Of a stretch of DNA of 64,000 nt, positions 41,565 through 51,258 are shown in pieces. Source of the DNA: Pelagibius sp028280305 (GTDB lineage Bacteria; Pseudomonadota; Alphaproteobacteria; Kiloniellales; Kiloniellaceae); assembly GCF_965233615.1 (NCBI RefSeq), contig NZ_OZ247495.1; one strand, written 5' to 3'. A program made the position numbers and the translations under genes. The notes below the pieces were generated by a model. That model was not told where the DNA came from. It saw only the letters and a list, made by a program, of their open reading frames with translations, and did no database searches. Positions within the stretch are counted from its first letter, which is position 1. Each line of letters begins with the position of its first letter.

Positions 41565-42548
41565 ATGTTGAGAGGCAAACTTCTACTGGGAGCGGCGGCC
41601 CTGACGGCGGCTCTGGTAACCGGCGGTCTGTCGACGGCGCCGGCCGTGGCGGCGCCGGAGATTTCCTGCCGCACCGCCAAGCTGATCGTGCCCTGGGGCG
41701 CCGGCGGCGGCACCGACGTTATTTTCCGCACCTTCGTTGAGGCGGTAAACAACAAGGGTGCCGAGCCACAGCTTCAGGTCGTGAACATCGGCGGCCAGGG
41801 CGGCAACAAAGGCGCCAAGGAAGCGGTGAAGGCCGCGCCCGACGGCTGTACGCTCTTCGCCATCCACCAGAGCGCCCTGACGTCATATCTGAACGGTCGC
41901 GTGGACTTCACCTGGGATGCCTTCGAACCGGTCGCCATGCTGACCCGCACGCCGGCCATCTTCGGCGCCAATCCGGACGTGCCCTACAACAACATCACGG
42001 AACTGGTCGCTGCGGCCAAGGAGAAGCCGGGCGAGATCGTTGCCGGCGGCACCCTGGGGTCGACCAGCCACTTCGTCTTCCTGCTGCTGGAAGACGCGGC
42101 CGGCGTCAAGTTCAAGCACGTTTCCTATGACGGCACCCGCCAGCGCATGACCGCGCTGCTGGCCAAGAACATCGAGCTGGGTGAAATCAACCTGGCTTCG
42201 GCCAAGCAGTACATCGCCACCGGCGAGCTGAAGGCGCTGGGCATCACCACACCGGAGCGCAACAGCGAGATCGGCGAGGTCATGACCCTGAAGGAACAGG
42301 GCTATGATCTGGTCTACGGCACCGACCGCGGTGTCATGCTGCCCAAGGGCACGCCGCAGGAGATCATCGATCACTACGGCGCACTTTTCCAGCAGGCGGC
42401 AACCGATCCGGCGGTGATCGCCGAGATGAATGCCAAGGGGACCGAGGTCGTCTACTACGATCCGGCCGAGTATACGGCTTACTTCGAGGAAACCTTCACC
42501 AACTGGAAGCGGATCGCCAAGGAAGTCGGGCTCTATAAGGGCGAGTAA
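41565..42548 (+). CDS. tctC: Tripartite tricarboxylate transporter substrate-binding protein (TctC family)
   Basis: A 327-residue exported protein. The signal peptide MLRGKLLLGAAALTAALVTGGLSTAPAVAA runs to about residue 30. The mature part has the TctC/Bug fold: KLIVPWGAGGGTDVIFRTF near the start, NIGGQGGNKGAKEAVKAAPDGCTL, then GTLGSTSHFVFLLLEDAAGVKFKHVSYDG and late VMLPKGTPQEIIDHY. It captures a (tri)carboxylate for TctAB. ATG 41565 with an AAGGGAG run upstream is the correct start; earlier in-frame ATGs lack a signal peptide. tctB follows after 104 bases. Confidence 0.92.
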   Translation: MLRGKLLLGAAALTAALVTGGLSTAPAVAAPEISCRTAKLIVPWGAGGGTDVIFRTFVEAVNNKGAEPQLQVVNIGGQGGNKGAKEAVKAAPDGCTLFAIHQSALTSYLNGRVDFTWDAFEPVAMLTRTPAIFGANPDVPYNNITELVAAAKEKPGEIVAGGTLGSTSHFVFLLLEDAAGVKFKHVSYDGTRQRMTALLAKNIELGEINLASAKQYIATGELKALGITTPERNSEIGEVMTLKEQGYDLVYGTDRGVMLPKGTPQEIIDHYGALFQQAATDPAVIAEMNAKGTEVVYYDPAEYTAYFEETFTNWKRIAKEVGLYKGE

Positions 42549-42652
42549 CGCCTGAAAGCCCGTATCGGCAGAGTTCGGGCCCCGATGGTTTGCGCTATCG
42601 GGGCCGCTTTGCCACCAACAAGAAAACAGGGACGTTTTGAGGGGGATTGCCG

Positions 42653-43168
42653 GTGACGCGCGTGAACCGGGACGTGGTGGTGGCCCTGGTGCTGCTGCTT
42701 TTTTGCGGGGTCTTCTTCTGGGAATCCTTCAACATCAGGCTGACCGACTTCGGCCAGATGAACTCGGCCGTCTGGCCGCGCGCCGTGCTGGCGGCTTTGA
42801 CTCTGGCCAGCCTGATCTATCTGGCCCAGGCCCTGCGGGGTGACTTCCGGAGGGAAGCGGAAGATGCGGAGAGTGCGGAGGGCGCGCCGAAGGAGCCGGG
42901 CCTCATCGCCTGGCTCGCCAGTTACCGCAACGCCTTCTACTGTTACGGCCTGTTCCTCTTGTTTCTGCTGACCCTGCCGTTCTTCGGCATGTTGATCGGC
43001 GGAATCCTTTTTGTCTTTTGCGCGCTCACGCTTCTCGGATCCATGGAACTGAGGCTGGTGCCGATTCATGCCGCCGTCGCGGCGGGCACGGTTGGGGCCA
43101 TGTGGGCCATCTTCACCTTCGGTCTGCGGGTCTTCCTGCCCGAAGGCGTGCTGATCTCGTTTAACTGA
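42653..43168 (+). CDS. tctB: Tripartite tricarboxylate transporter small membrane subunit (TctB family)
   Basis: A 171-residue inner-membrane protein with four hydrophobic segments (about residues 9-27, 43-60, 97-117 and 120-160 as two) and a charged cytoplasmic loop in the middle (RREAEDAESAEGAPKEPG). TctB subunits are poorly conserved but defined by size, topology and position between tctC and tctA. GTG 42653 with GGGGGA seven bases upstream is the likely start; TTG 42647 lies too close to that site. Confidence 0.85.
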   Translation: MTRVNRDVVVALVLLLFCGVFFWESFNIRLTDFGQMNSAVWPRAVLAALTLASLIYLAQALRGDFRREAEDAESAEGAPKEPGLIAWLASYRNAFYCYGLFLLFLLTLPFFGMLIGGILFVFCALTLLGSMELRLVPIHAAVAAGTVGAMWAIFTFGLRVFLPEGVLISFN

Positions 43169-43229
43169 CACAGGTAGCTGAGGCGGGATCTGATGAAGCA
43201 AGAGAACATGAAAGTGATCGGTCGTTCCC

Positions 43230-44885
43230 ATGGGGTTTGAAACGCTCATCGGCGCCTTCGGCGAGGTCTTCGCGCCGGGCAATCTGATTTTGATGTTTGT
43301 CGGCGTCACCGCCGGCCTGATCGCCGGTTCGATCCCCGGTTTCACCATCACCATGGCGGTGGTGCTGACGTTGCCCTTTACCTTCGGCCTCTCGCCCGTC
43401 GAGGGCCTTTCGACCATGATCGGTGTCTTCGTCGGCGGCCTGTCCGGTGGCCTGATGTCCGGCATGCTGACCGGCATTCCCGGCACGCCCTCGTCGGTGG
43501 CGACGGTTTTCGACGGCTTTCCCCTGGTCCGCAAGGGCAGGCCCGGTCTCGCCCTGGGGCTGGGCGTCTGGTCCTCCTTCCTGGGCGGAATCATCTCCGC
43601 CGTCATCCTGGTCATGCTGGCCCCGCAGCTCGCCCGCATCGGGCTGGAATTCGGGCCCTGGGACTTCTTCTCCCTTGTGCTCTTCGCCCTCACCATCACC
43701 GCCAGCCTCTCGGGCGAGAACCTGACCAAGGGCATCATCGCGGGCCTTTTGGGGCTGACGATCGCCACCATCGGCTCCGACGAGGTGAACGGCGTCGCCC
43801 GCTTCAATTTCGGCACCGACATCCTGCAGAACGAGTTGAAGTTCCTGCCGGTGCTGGTGGGCCTCTTTGCCTTCTCCCAGTTGCTGAGCGACGTGCGCAG
43901 CCGCGACAAGGCCCGGCGGCCGCTGATGGAAAGCTCGGCCAAGGCGGTGCGGGTCGAGCACTTCGCCGCGGTCAAGATCATCCTGCGCCACTGGATCAAT
44001 CTCGTGCGCTCCGCCTGCATCGGCGTCTTCACCGGCATTCTGCCGGCGGCGGGCGGCTCGATCTCCAACATCCTCGCCTATGACCAGGCCAAGAAGGCCT
44101 CCAAGGCGCCGGAAGAGTTCGGCAAAGGCTCGCCTGAGGGCATTATCGCGCCGGAAGCCTCCAACAACGCCACGGCCGGCGGCGCGCTGATCACCATGAT
44201 GGCGCTGGGCATTCCCGGCGATATCGTCACCGCGGTGATGCTGGGGGCGCTGCTGATCCACAACGTGCAGCCCAGCCCGACCTTCATCACCGACAATCCG
44301 CAATTGGCCTACGGCATCTTCGTGGCCTTCTTCCTGGCGCATTTCATCATGATCGTCATGCAGGCCTTCTGCCTGCGCGCCTTTTTGATGATCGTGCGGA
44401 TGCCCATGTACTTCCTCGCCTCGGTCATCCTGCTGTACTGCGCCATCGGGGTCTTTGCCCTGGACAACTCGGTCTTCAACATCTGGGTGCTCTTCGTCTT
44501 CGGAATCCTGGGTTACATCATGAAAACCCTGGGTTTTCCGCTTGCGCCGATCATTCTGGGGGTGGTCCTGGGCCACATTGCCGAGGTCAATCTGTCGCGT
44601 GCCGTGGGGACCAGCGACGACCTGACGCTCTTCCTCACGCGGCCCTGGTCGCTGTTCTTCCTGATCGTGGCGTTGTTCTCCGCCGCCTTCCCCTGGTACC
44701 AGCGCAATGTCGGCAAAAAACAGTGGACCCTGTTCTACGTTCCGCTGGCCAGTCTCGCACTCTCGCTGCCGTTGATCATGATGGGCGGCGTCGTGCGGCC
44801 GGGGATCGGCTGTCTGCTGATCGCTTATGCACTCTACAAGCTCTACCGCCGCCATCAGTCCGGCTGGGCCCTGGAAGAGCGTTGA
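43230..44885 (+). CDS. tctA: Tripartite tricarboxylate transporter large membrane subunit (TctA family)
   Basis: A 551-residue protein with about 11-12 membrane helices. The TctA motifs LIAGSIPGFTITMAVVLTLPFTFGL, LSGGLMSGMLTGIPGTPSSVATVFDGFPL and the second related ILPAAGGSISNILAYDQAKKASKAPEEFGKGSPEGIIAPEASNNATAGGALITMMALGIPGD form the two inverted substrate/Na+-site repeats. It completes the TctCBA importer. It is somewhat longer than usual owing to a C-terminal extension (KLYRRHQSGWALEER). The stop is followed by a long non-coding gap. Confidence 0.94.
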   Translation: MGFETLIGAFGEVFAPGNLILMFVGVTAGLIAGSIPGFTITMAVVLTLPFTFGLSPVEGLSTMIGVFVGGLSGGLMSGMLTGIPGTPSSVATVFDGFPLVRKGRPGLALGLGVWSSFLGGIISAVILVMLAPQLARIGLEFGPWDFFSLVLFALTITASLSGENLTKGIIAGLLGLTIATIGSDEVNGVARFNFGTDILQNELKFLPVLVGLFAFSQLLSDVRSRDKARRPLMESSAKAVRVEHFAAVKIILRHWINLVRSACIGVFTGILPAAGGSISNILAYDQAKKASKAPEEFGKGSPEGIIAPEASNNATAGGALITMMALGIPGDIVTAVMLGALLIHNVQPSPTFITDNPQLAYGIFVAFFLAHFIMIVMQAFCLRAFLMIVRMPMYFLASVILLYCAIGVFALDNSVFNIWVLFVFGILGYIMKTLGFPLAPIILGVVLGHIAEVNLSRAVGTSDDLTLFLTRPWSLFFLIVALFSAAFPWYQRNVGKKQWTLFYVPLASLALSLPLIMMGGVVRPGIGCLLIAYALYKLYRRHQSGWALEER

Positions 44886-45548
44886 CGCGTCTGTAAGCCG
44901 ATCGCATGCCTCTTTCATGGTGAATGCGGCTGTGGAGTCGGGGCCGTCCGGGCGCTGGCCAGGGTTTCTTCTGCGTGGAAAAAGCGTAGGAAGGCCCTGG
45001 ACTTCAGCAATTCTTAACGCTTTCAAAATAGATATTGTTAACCTCAAGAGTGGCGTTTAGAAAAGTAGGCGTTAACCACGCTTCTGAACGATAGGGCCGA
45101 CCCATGGTCCGCACGCGCCGAGACGGGAGATGGCGCGGAACGACAGGGTCAGAACCGCCGCGAAGGATCGCATCCTTCCAAAGGCGGGGCCGATAGAAGC
45201 GGTGAACCTTTCCCGTGGCCTTCGGGTCGGCCGTGCGCTTCTGCTTTTCGTTCGCCGCTCCACGCTGCCGCGGTTGACGGGGTGAGCGGGTTGTTGAGGG
45301 GAAGAAGGTTCACGGGATGTGACGCCGGTACGGCGCCGCAGGGGCCGGAAGGTCCGAGACGAAGGTGTAACAGGCAGTGTCATTTGCGATTTCAGCGAGA
45401 AATTTGCCCAAGGCCTCGGCGCCGGCGGCTTCTGCTGCTGTTTCCCGGTCCGGTCTTGCCGCCGCACCCGTTCTTTCGGTGATCTCGTGTTTCGAACAGC
45501 CGCAGGCTCTGCGGCCCCATAGGGTTTGACAAAAAGGCGATTGGATCG
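44886..45548. promoter_or_regulatory. 663-base gap upstream of mreB
   Basis: No convincing gene on either strand. An AT-rich patch (about 45005-45080) with three TTAAC/GTTAAC-containing sites is the best promoter candidate. Downstream, CCGCC ... AAGGAT-CGC-ATCCTT ... GGCGG (45155-45187) is a stable hairpin, so the mreB mRNA may carry a long structured leader of roughly 450 bases. Confidence 0.4.
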
Positions 45549-46589
45549 ATGTTTTCTGGTTTGCTCGGCATGCTTTCCGCCGATATGGCGATCGACCTCG
45601 GTACAGCGAACACGCTGGTCTACGTAAAGGGGCGCGGTATCGTCTTGAACGAGCCCTCGGTGGTTGCGATCGCCGAGGTGAAAGGCAAGAAGCAGGTTCT
45701 GGCCGTCGGCGACGAAGCCAAGATGATGCTGGGCCGCACGCCGGGCAATATCCAGGCCATCCGTCCGCTGCGTGACGGCGTGATCGCCGACTTCGAGGTG
45801 GCGGAGGAAATGATCAAGCATTTCATCCGCAAAGTGCATAATCGCCGCTCTTTTGCTTCTCCCCAGGTCATCGTCTGCGTGCCCTCCGGTTCCACCGCCG
45901 TTGAGCGCCGCGCCATCCAGGAATCGGCGGAAAGTGCCGGTGCGCGCCGGGTTTTCCTGATCGAAGAGCCCATGGCCGCTGCGATCGGCGCCGGTCTGCC
46001 GGTGACCGAGCCCACCGGCTCCATGGTGGTCGACATCGGCGGCGGCACCACCGAGGTGGCGGTTCTCTCGCTCGGCGGTATCGTTTACTCCCGTTCGGTT
46101 CGCGTCGGCGGCGATAAGCTGGACGAGGCGATCATCGCCTACATCCGCCGCAATCATAACCTGCTGGTCGGCGAAGGCTCCGCCGAGCGGATCAAAAAGG
46201 AAATCGGCTCCGCCTGCCCGCCGGAAGACGGCGAGGGCGGCACCATGGAAATCAAGGGTCGGGATCTGATGAACGGCGTGCCGAAGGAACTGATCATCTC
46301 CGAACGGCAGATCTCCGAATCCCTGGCCGAGCCGGTCGGCGCAATCGTCGAAGCGGTGAAGGTCGCCCTGGAGCACACGGCGCCCGAACTGGCCGCCGAC
46401 ATCGTCGACAAAGGCATTGTCCTGACCGGCGGCGGCGCGCTGCTGGGCAATATGGACTATGTCCTCAGGGCCTCCACCGGGCTGCCGGTTTCCATTGCCG
46501 ACGATCCGCTGTCCTGCGTCGCCCTCGGCACCGGGCGCTGCCTTGAAGAAATGAAGGTCCTGAAGAACGTCCTGATCTCCATGTATTGA
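45549..46589 (+). CDS. mreB: MreB, actin-like rod-shape protein
   Basis: A 346-residue bacterial actin forming membrane-bound filaments that direct sidewall peptidoglycan synthesis. Phosphate-1 loop AIDLGTANTLVYVKGRGIVLNEPSV, VCVPSGSTAVERRAIQESAESAGARRVFLIEEPMAAAIGAGLPV, DIGGGTTEVAVLSLGG and the adenosine motif TGGGALLGNMDYVL are all present. A short N-terminal amphipathic stretch (MFSGLLGMLSADM) provides membrane attachment. It heads a complete elongasome operon mreB-mreC-mreD-mrdA-rodA. Confidence 0.97.
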   Translation: MFSGLLGMLSADMAIDLGTANTLVYVKGRGIVLNEPSVVAIAEVKGKKQVLAVGDEAKMMLGRTPGNIQAIRPLRDGVIADFEVAEEMIKHFIRKVHNRRSFASPQVIVCVPSGSTAVERRAIQESAESAGARRVFLIEEPMAAAIGAGLPVTEPTGSMVVDIGGGTTEVAVLSLGGIVYSRSVRVGGDKLDEAIIAYIRRNHNLLVGEGSAERIKKEIGSACPPEDGEGGTMEIKGRDLMNGVPKELIISERQISESLAEPVGAIVEAVKVALEHTAPELAADIVDKGIVLTGGGALLGNMDYVLRASTGLPVSIADDPLSCVALGTGRCLEEMKVLKNVLISMY

Positions 46590-46730
46590 CCCCGTTATTG
46601 ATCGGGCGTCGATTGGGCGTTACTTGGCGATCAAGGGTTTCTTCATTTGTATTTGTTTTGATGTTTCGGTAACTTAGCCCGAATCGGTCGCTCGTAGGCC
46701 CATGGTGGGATGGCTGCGACTGGAGGACCT

Positions 46731-47669
46731 GTGAACAAACCGACCGGATCAGAGATTCGCGTTGCTTCGCCGTTGAAAGCCTGGGCGAGCCGTTTTGCTC
46801 TGTTGATTTTGGTTGGCGCGGCCTTCGGTCTGATGCTCATCGGCCGTACCAATACCTTCCTTGTCGAAGAAACCCGCACCGCCGTCACCGATATGGTGAC
46901 GCCGATCCTGGATGCGGTTTCCCAGCCGGTCGATACGTTCAGCGGCGTCATCGACCAGGCCGAGACCCTGGCCAACCTGCAAAGCGAGAACGTGGCGCTC
47001 AAAGAGCAGAACGCCCGGCTGCTGCACTGGCAGGCCGTGGCCCGCCGCCTGGAGGCGGAAAACGCGGCGCTGCGCGATCTCAACCAGATGGTGCCGGACC
47101 CCGGCATGCGCTACGTCACTGCAAGGGTGGTGGGCGACCCCGGCGGCGCCTTCGTCCGTTCCGTACTGATCAACGCGGGTGAACGCGACGGCATCGAGAA
47201 GGGCCAGGCCGCGACGACCGGCGCCGGTCTTGCGGGCCGGGTTGCCGAGGTCGGCCTGCGCTCAGCGCGGGTGCTGTTGGTGACCGACATCAACAGCCGT
47301 ATTCCGGTGATTGTCGGCGATGGCCGCGAACGCGCGGTTCTGGCCGGCGACAATACCAACGCGCCGCTGCTGCTCTATCTCGGCCCCACGGTCGAACTGA
47401 CGCCGGGCGATCAGGTCACCACCTCCGGGCACGGTGGCGTGTTCCCACCGGGTCTGGCCATCGGTGTGGTCTCCGCCGTCAGCGAAAATGCGATCCGGGT
47501 CGAACCCTTTGTCGACTGGGATCACATGGAAATCCTGCGCATTGTCGATTACGAGATGAGCGGAATCCTCGATTTCAAGACGGTTGAAGCCGCCCGGGCA
47601 GAGCGCGCGGCGGCCGCCAGCCGCGCCGCGGCCACCGAGGACTCGGTAACAGGGGGTGCGGTCCGGTGA
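46731..47669 (+). CDS. mreC: MreC, rod-shape-determining protein
   Basis: A 312-residue bitopic protein: one helix (about residues 18-38 from this start), then a periplasmic coiled coil (LANLQSENVALKEQNARLLHWQAVARRLEAENAALRDL) and the beta-domain (ARVVGDPGGAFVRSVLINAGERDGIEKGQAATTGAGLAGRV ... PGDQVTTSGHGGVFPPGLAIGVV). It links MreB/MreD to PBP2. GTG 46731 is chosen because GGAGG ends four bases upstream; ATG 46710 would add seven residues. A low-complexity Ala/Arg tail follows residue 290. It overlaps mreD by four bases. Confidence 0.93.
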   Translation: MNKPTGSEIRVASPLKAWASRFALLILVGAAFGLMLIGRTNTFLVEETRTAVTDMVTPILDAVSQPVDTFSGVIDQAETLANLQSENVALKEQNARLLHWQAVARRLEAENAALRDLNQMVPDPGMRYVTARVVGDPGGAFVRSVLINAGERDGIEKGQAATTGAGLAGRVAEVGLRSARVLLVTDINSRIPVIVGDGRERAVLAGDNTNAPLLLYLGPTVELTPGDQVTTSGHGGVFPPGLAIGVVSAVSENAIRVEPFVDWDHMEILRIVDYEMSGILDFKTVEAARAERAAAASRAAATEDSVTGGAVR

Positions 47670-48175
47670 GCCAGGGCGTGCTACATCGCCTGGACGGCGT
47701 GGCCCGCAACATCTCGCCGTTCTTCGTGACTCTGCTGCTAGTGCTGCTGTCCCTGCTGCCGCTCAGGATTACCGGCTTTGCTTCCATTGTCCCGGAGGTC
47801 GCGCTGATCGGCGTGTTCTTCTGGTCGGTCCACCGGCCCGACCTGATGCCGATCTGGGCCGTTTTCATCATCGGTTTCGTTCACGACCTCCTGGCCGGCG
47901 GTGCCTGGGGGCCCGGCATCGTTGGGCTGCTGATCGCCCATGCCCTGGTGGTCTGGCAGCATCGCTTCTTTCTGGCCGCCTCTTTCGTCCTGATCTGGTG
48001 CGTCTTCATGCTTGTCGCCGCGGTGTCCATGGCGCTGACCTGGCTGCTCACCTGCCTGGCGATGATGGCTTACATCGATCCCGAGCCGGTGTTCTTCCAG
48101 TTTCTCATGACCGTCGCCGTCTACCCGGTGCTCGCTTGGTTCTTTCTGCGCGGTCAGCGCCTGTTCCAGCGTTAG
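47666..48175 (+). CDS. mreD: MreD, rod-shape-determining membrane protein
   Basis: A 169-residue protein with five to six membrane helices, matching MreD in size and in features such as VALIGVFFWSVHRPDLMPIWAVFIIGFVHDLLAGGAWGPGIVGLLIAHALV. It couples MreC and MreB to the synthases. GTG 47666 overlaps the mreC TGA, so translation is coupled. Confidence 0.93.
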   Translation: MSQGVLHRLDGVARNISPFFVTLLLVLLSLLPLRITGFASIVPEVALIGVFFWSVHRPDLMPIWAVFIIGFVHDLLAGGAWGPGIVGLLIAHALVVWQHRFFLAASFVLIWCVFMLVAAVSMALTWLLTCLAMMAYIDPEPVFFQFLMTVAVYPVLAWFFLRGQRLFQR

Positions 48176-48189
48176 ACGGGGCAGGGACG

Positions 48190-50082
48190 ATGCTGCAGAA
48201 AAACGAAGACAACGAACGCCACCGCGCTTTTTCGCGCCGTGCACTGCTGTTGGGCGGAGCCCAGGCGCTCTTGCTGACGGGTCTGGCGGGCCGCATGTAC
48301 TATCTGCAGGTGGTCGAAGCGGACCGCTACAAGACCCTGGCGGAGGACAACCGGATCAATCTGCGCCTGCTGCCGCCGCCGCGCGGGCGCATTCTCGACC
48401 GTTTCGGCTATGCCCTGGCGAGCAACCGCCAGAACTTTCGCGTCGTCCTGGTGCGCGAACAGGCCGGTGATGTCAAACAGGTGCTGGACGCGCTCTCTCA
48501 GTTGATGAAACTGGACGAGCACGATTACAAGCGGGTGCTGCGCGAAGCGTCGCGCAAACGCGGCTTCGTGCCGGTGACGGTGCGGGAGAATTTGAGCTGG
48601 GACGAGGTCAGCCGGGTCGAGGTGAACGGGCCGGAGCTGCCTGGTGTTTCCATCGAGATGGGGCAGATCCGCGACTATCCCTTTGCCGCCAGCATGTCCC
48701 ATGTGCTGGGTTACGTCGCGGCGGTGGCTGAGCGCGACCTGACCGGCGACCCGCTGCTGGAACTGCCGGGCTTTCGCATCGGCAAGAACGGCATCGAACA
48801 GAAATACGATCTGCCGCTGCGCGGGGCCGCCGGCAACAGCCAGATCGAGGTGAACGCCTATGGCCGTGTCATCCGCGAACTGAAGCGCGAGGAGGGCAAG
48901 CCGGGCGACGAACTGGTTCTGACCCTGGACGGCGGTCTGCAGACCTTCACGCACCAGCGCCTGTTGGGCGAGAAAAGCGCCTCCGCCATCGTCATGGATA
49001 TCGAGAACGGCGACGTTCTCTCCCTGGCCTCCACCCCGAGCTACGACCCCAATGCCTTCAACATCGGGCTGACAGTGAAGCAGTGGAACGACCTGATCAA
49101 CGATCCGCTGAAGCCCCTGAACAACAAGGCCACCACAGGTCTCTATGCGCCGGGTTCGACCTTCAAGATGATCGTCGCCCTGGCCGCGCTGAAGGCCGGC
49201 ATCAGCACCGATTACCGGGTCTTCTGCCCCGGCCACATGACCCTCGGCCGGGCCCGCTTCCACTGCTGGAAGCGGCACGGTCACGGCTGGGTCGACATGG
49301 TCCGCGCCATTCAGCATTCCTGCGATGTCTATTTCTACGATATCTCGCGCAAGATCGGTGTCGACAACATCGCCGCCATGGCGCGCAAGTTCGGTCTCGG
49401 CGAGCCCTCGGGCATTGATCTCAAAGGCGAAAGGGGCGGGGTGATCCCGACCCGCGACTGGAAGCTGGCCAACATCGGCGAGCCCTGGCAGGGCGGCGAG
49501 ACGCTGATCGCCTCCATCGGCCAGGGCTTCGTGCTGACCACCCCGCTGCAGCTGGTGGTGATGACCGCGCGGCTGGCGACCGGCAAGGCGGTAGTCCCGC
49601 GCCTGACCCGCGGTGTGCGCGCCGACGACGATGTGCCCCAGGGCGACCCGCCAACCCCGGATTTCCCCGACATCGATGTGCCGAAGGCCCATCTGGACAT
49701 CGTCCGTGAGGCGATGGACGCGGTGAGCAACCATCCGCGCGGCACCGCCTACCGCGCCCGCATCGAGGATGAAGGCTGGGAACTGGCGGGCAAGACCGGC
49801 ACCTCCCAGGTGCGCCGTATCACCATGGCCGAGCGCGCCGCCGGCGTCACCAAGAACGAGCAGCTGCCCTGGCGGCGCCGCGACCATGCGCTCTTCGTCG
49901 CCTACGCCCCGGTGCACAAGCCGCGCTACGCCTGTGCCGTGGTGGTGGAGCACGGCGGCGGCGGCTCCAAGGTGGCCGCGCCCATCGCCCGCGACATCCT
50001 GCTGGAAACCCAGCGCCGCGACCCCGCCGGGCGCCGTTCCCTGCCCATCGTGGCCCTCGATCAGCCGGTCAAGCAGGGCTGA
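48190..50082 (+). CDS. mrdA: Penicillin-binding protein 2 (elongation transpeptidase)
   Basis: A 630-residue class B PBP cross-linking sidewall peptidoglycan. N-terminal membrane anchor (LLLGGAQALLLTGLAGRMYYLQVV, about residues 18-40), pedestal domain with PPPRGRILDRFGYALASNRQNF, then the transpeptidase domain: APGSTFKM with nucleophile Ser323, SCDVYFYD (SxN-like motif) and AGKTGTSQV (KTG). It works with RodA encoded just downstream and is activated by MreC. ATG 48190 lies 14 bases after mreD with GCAGGGACG before it. Confidence 0.95.
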   Translation: MLQKNEDNERHRAFSRRALLLGGAQALLLTGLAGRMYYLQVVEADRYKTLAEDNRINLRLLPPPRGRILDRFGYALASNRQNFRVVLVREQAGDVKQVLDALSQLMKLDEHDYKRVLREASRKRGFVPVTVRENLSWDEVSRVEVNGPELPGVSIEMGQIRDYPFAASMSHVLGYVAAVAERDLTGDPLLELPGFRIGKNGIEQKYDLPLRGAAGNSQIEVNAYGRVIRELKREEGKPGDELVLTLDGGLQTFTHQRLLGEKSASAIVMDIENGDVLSLASTPSYDPNAFNIGLTVKQWNDLINDPLKPLNNKATTGLYAPGSTFKMIVALAALKAGISTDYRVFCPGHMTLGRARFHCWKRHGHGWVDMVRAIQHSCDVYFYDISRKIGVDNIAAMARKFGLGEPSGIDLKGERGGVIPTRDWKLANIGEPWQGGETLIASIGQGFVLTTPLQLVVMTARLATGKAVVPRLTRGVRADDDVPQGDPPTPDFPDIDVPKAHLDIVREAMDAVSNHPRGTAYRARIEDEGWELAGKTGTSQVRRITMAERAAGVTKNEQLPWRRRDHALFVAYAPVHKPRYACAVVVEHGGGGSKVAAPIARDILLETQRRDPAGRRSLPIVALDQPVKQG

Positions 50083-50087
50083 CGGCG

Positions 50088-51242
50088 ATGCCGGCGGATA
50101 TCTTCCTCTCCAACCGCAACCCGGAAATGACGCTGCGCCAGAAGATCTGGCAGCTCAACTGGGGCCTGGTGTTCCTGCTCTGTGTGATTGCCGGGGTCGG
50201 CTTCGCCATGCTCTATTCGGCGGCCAACGGATCGATGTCGCCCTGGGCCTCGCGTCAGTTGATCCGCTTCGGCCTCGGCATCGTTATCATGTTCACCGTC
50301 GCGCTCATCGATGTGCGCTTCTGGTTCCGCTACGCCTATCTGATCTACCTGGGCAGCCTGGCCTTGCTCTGCGCGGTGGAGTTCATGGGCACCATCGGCA
50401 TGGGCGCGCAGCGCTGGATCGACCTCGGTTTCATCCGCCTACAGCCCTCGGAAATCATGAAGGTGTCGCTGATCCTGGCCCTGGCCCGCTATTTCCACGG
50501 CATCTCGACGGAGGACATCGGCCGTCCGACGTTGCTGCTGCTGCCTCTGGCCCTGGTCCTGGCGCCGGCGGCCCTGGTGCTGCGGCAGCCGGATCTCGGC
50601 ACCTCCGGCATGCTGCTGCTGGCGGCCTCCGCCGTTTTCCTCTGCGCCGGGGTGCGTTGGTGGAAATTCGCGCTGGTCGCGGTCGCCGGCCTCGCCGCCG
50701 TGCCCATCGCCTGGCAGTTCCTCCATGCCTATCAGAAGGCGCGGGTGATGACCTTCCTGAACCCGGAGAACGATCCCCTGGGCGCCGGCTATCACGCCCT
50801 GCAGGCGATGATCGCCTTCGGCTCCGGTTCCGTTACCGGCAAGGGCTTCATGCAGGGCACCCAGAGCCATCTGAACTTCCTGCCGGAAAAGCAGACCGAC
50901 TTCATCTTCACCATGCTGGCCGAGGAATTCGGCCTGGTCGGCAGCCTCGGCCTGCTGGCGCTCTACTTCCTGGTGCTGGCCTACGGCTTCGCCATCGCCT
51001 TTCGCGCGCGCAACCAGTTCGCCCGCCTGCTGGCCATCGGCCTGACCACCAATCTCTTCCTCTACGTCTTCATCAACATGGCCATGGTGATGGGGGTCTT
51101 CCCGGTGGTCGGCGTGCCCCTGCCGCTGGTCTCTTACGGCGGTACGGCCCTGCTGACGGTGATGATCGCCATGGGCCTCATTATCTCCTGCTACATCCAC
51201 CGCGACATCCGCATCTCCCGCCGCGGCACGGCGGAGGTTTAG
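50088..51242 (+). CDS. rodA: RodA, peptidoglycan glycosyltransferase (SEDS family)
   Basis: A 384-residue polytopic protein with about ten helices. SEDS signatures: GVGFAMLYSAANGSMSPWASRQLIRF near the start, GAQRWIDLGFIRLQPSEIMKVSLILALARYFH, RQPDLGTSGMLLLAA, the large periplasmic loop QGTQSHLNFLPEKQTDFIFTMLAEEFGLVGS with the conserved Glu-Lys-Thr-Asp, and MGVFPVVGVPLPLVSYGGTALLTVMIAMGLI. It polymerises glycan strands together with MrdA. It is separated from mrdA by five bases and ends the operon. Confidence 0.96.
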   Translation: MPADIFLSNRNPEMTLRQKIWQLNWGLVFLLCVIAGVGFAMLYSAANGSMSPWASRQLIRFGLGIVIMFTVALIDVRFWFRYAYLIYLGSLALLCAVEFMGTIGMGAQRWIDLGFIRLQPSEIMKVSLILALARYFHGISTEDIGRPTLLLLPLALVLAPAALVLRQPDLGTSGMLLLAASAVFLCAGVRWWKFALVAVAGLAAVPIAWQFLHAYQKARVMTFLNPENDPLGAGYHALQAMIAFGSGSVTGKGFMQGTQSHLNFLPEKQTDFIFTMLAEEFGLVGSLGLLALYFLVLAYGFAIAFRARNQFARLLAIGLTTNLFLYVFINMAMVMGVFPVVGVPLPLVSYGGTALLTVMIAMGLIISCYIHRDIRISRRGTAEV

Positions 51243-51258
51243 CGGGCCGTGTAAGGGG

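Noticed and set aside
43161..45047. Minus-strand open frame of about 628 codons opposite tctA
   Set aside because: It is rich in His/Gln/Asp/Arg as expected for the complement of a hydrophobic membrane-protein gene; the TctA frame is unambiguous.
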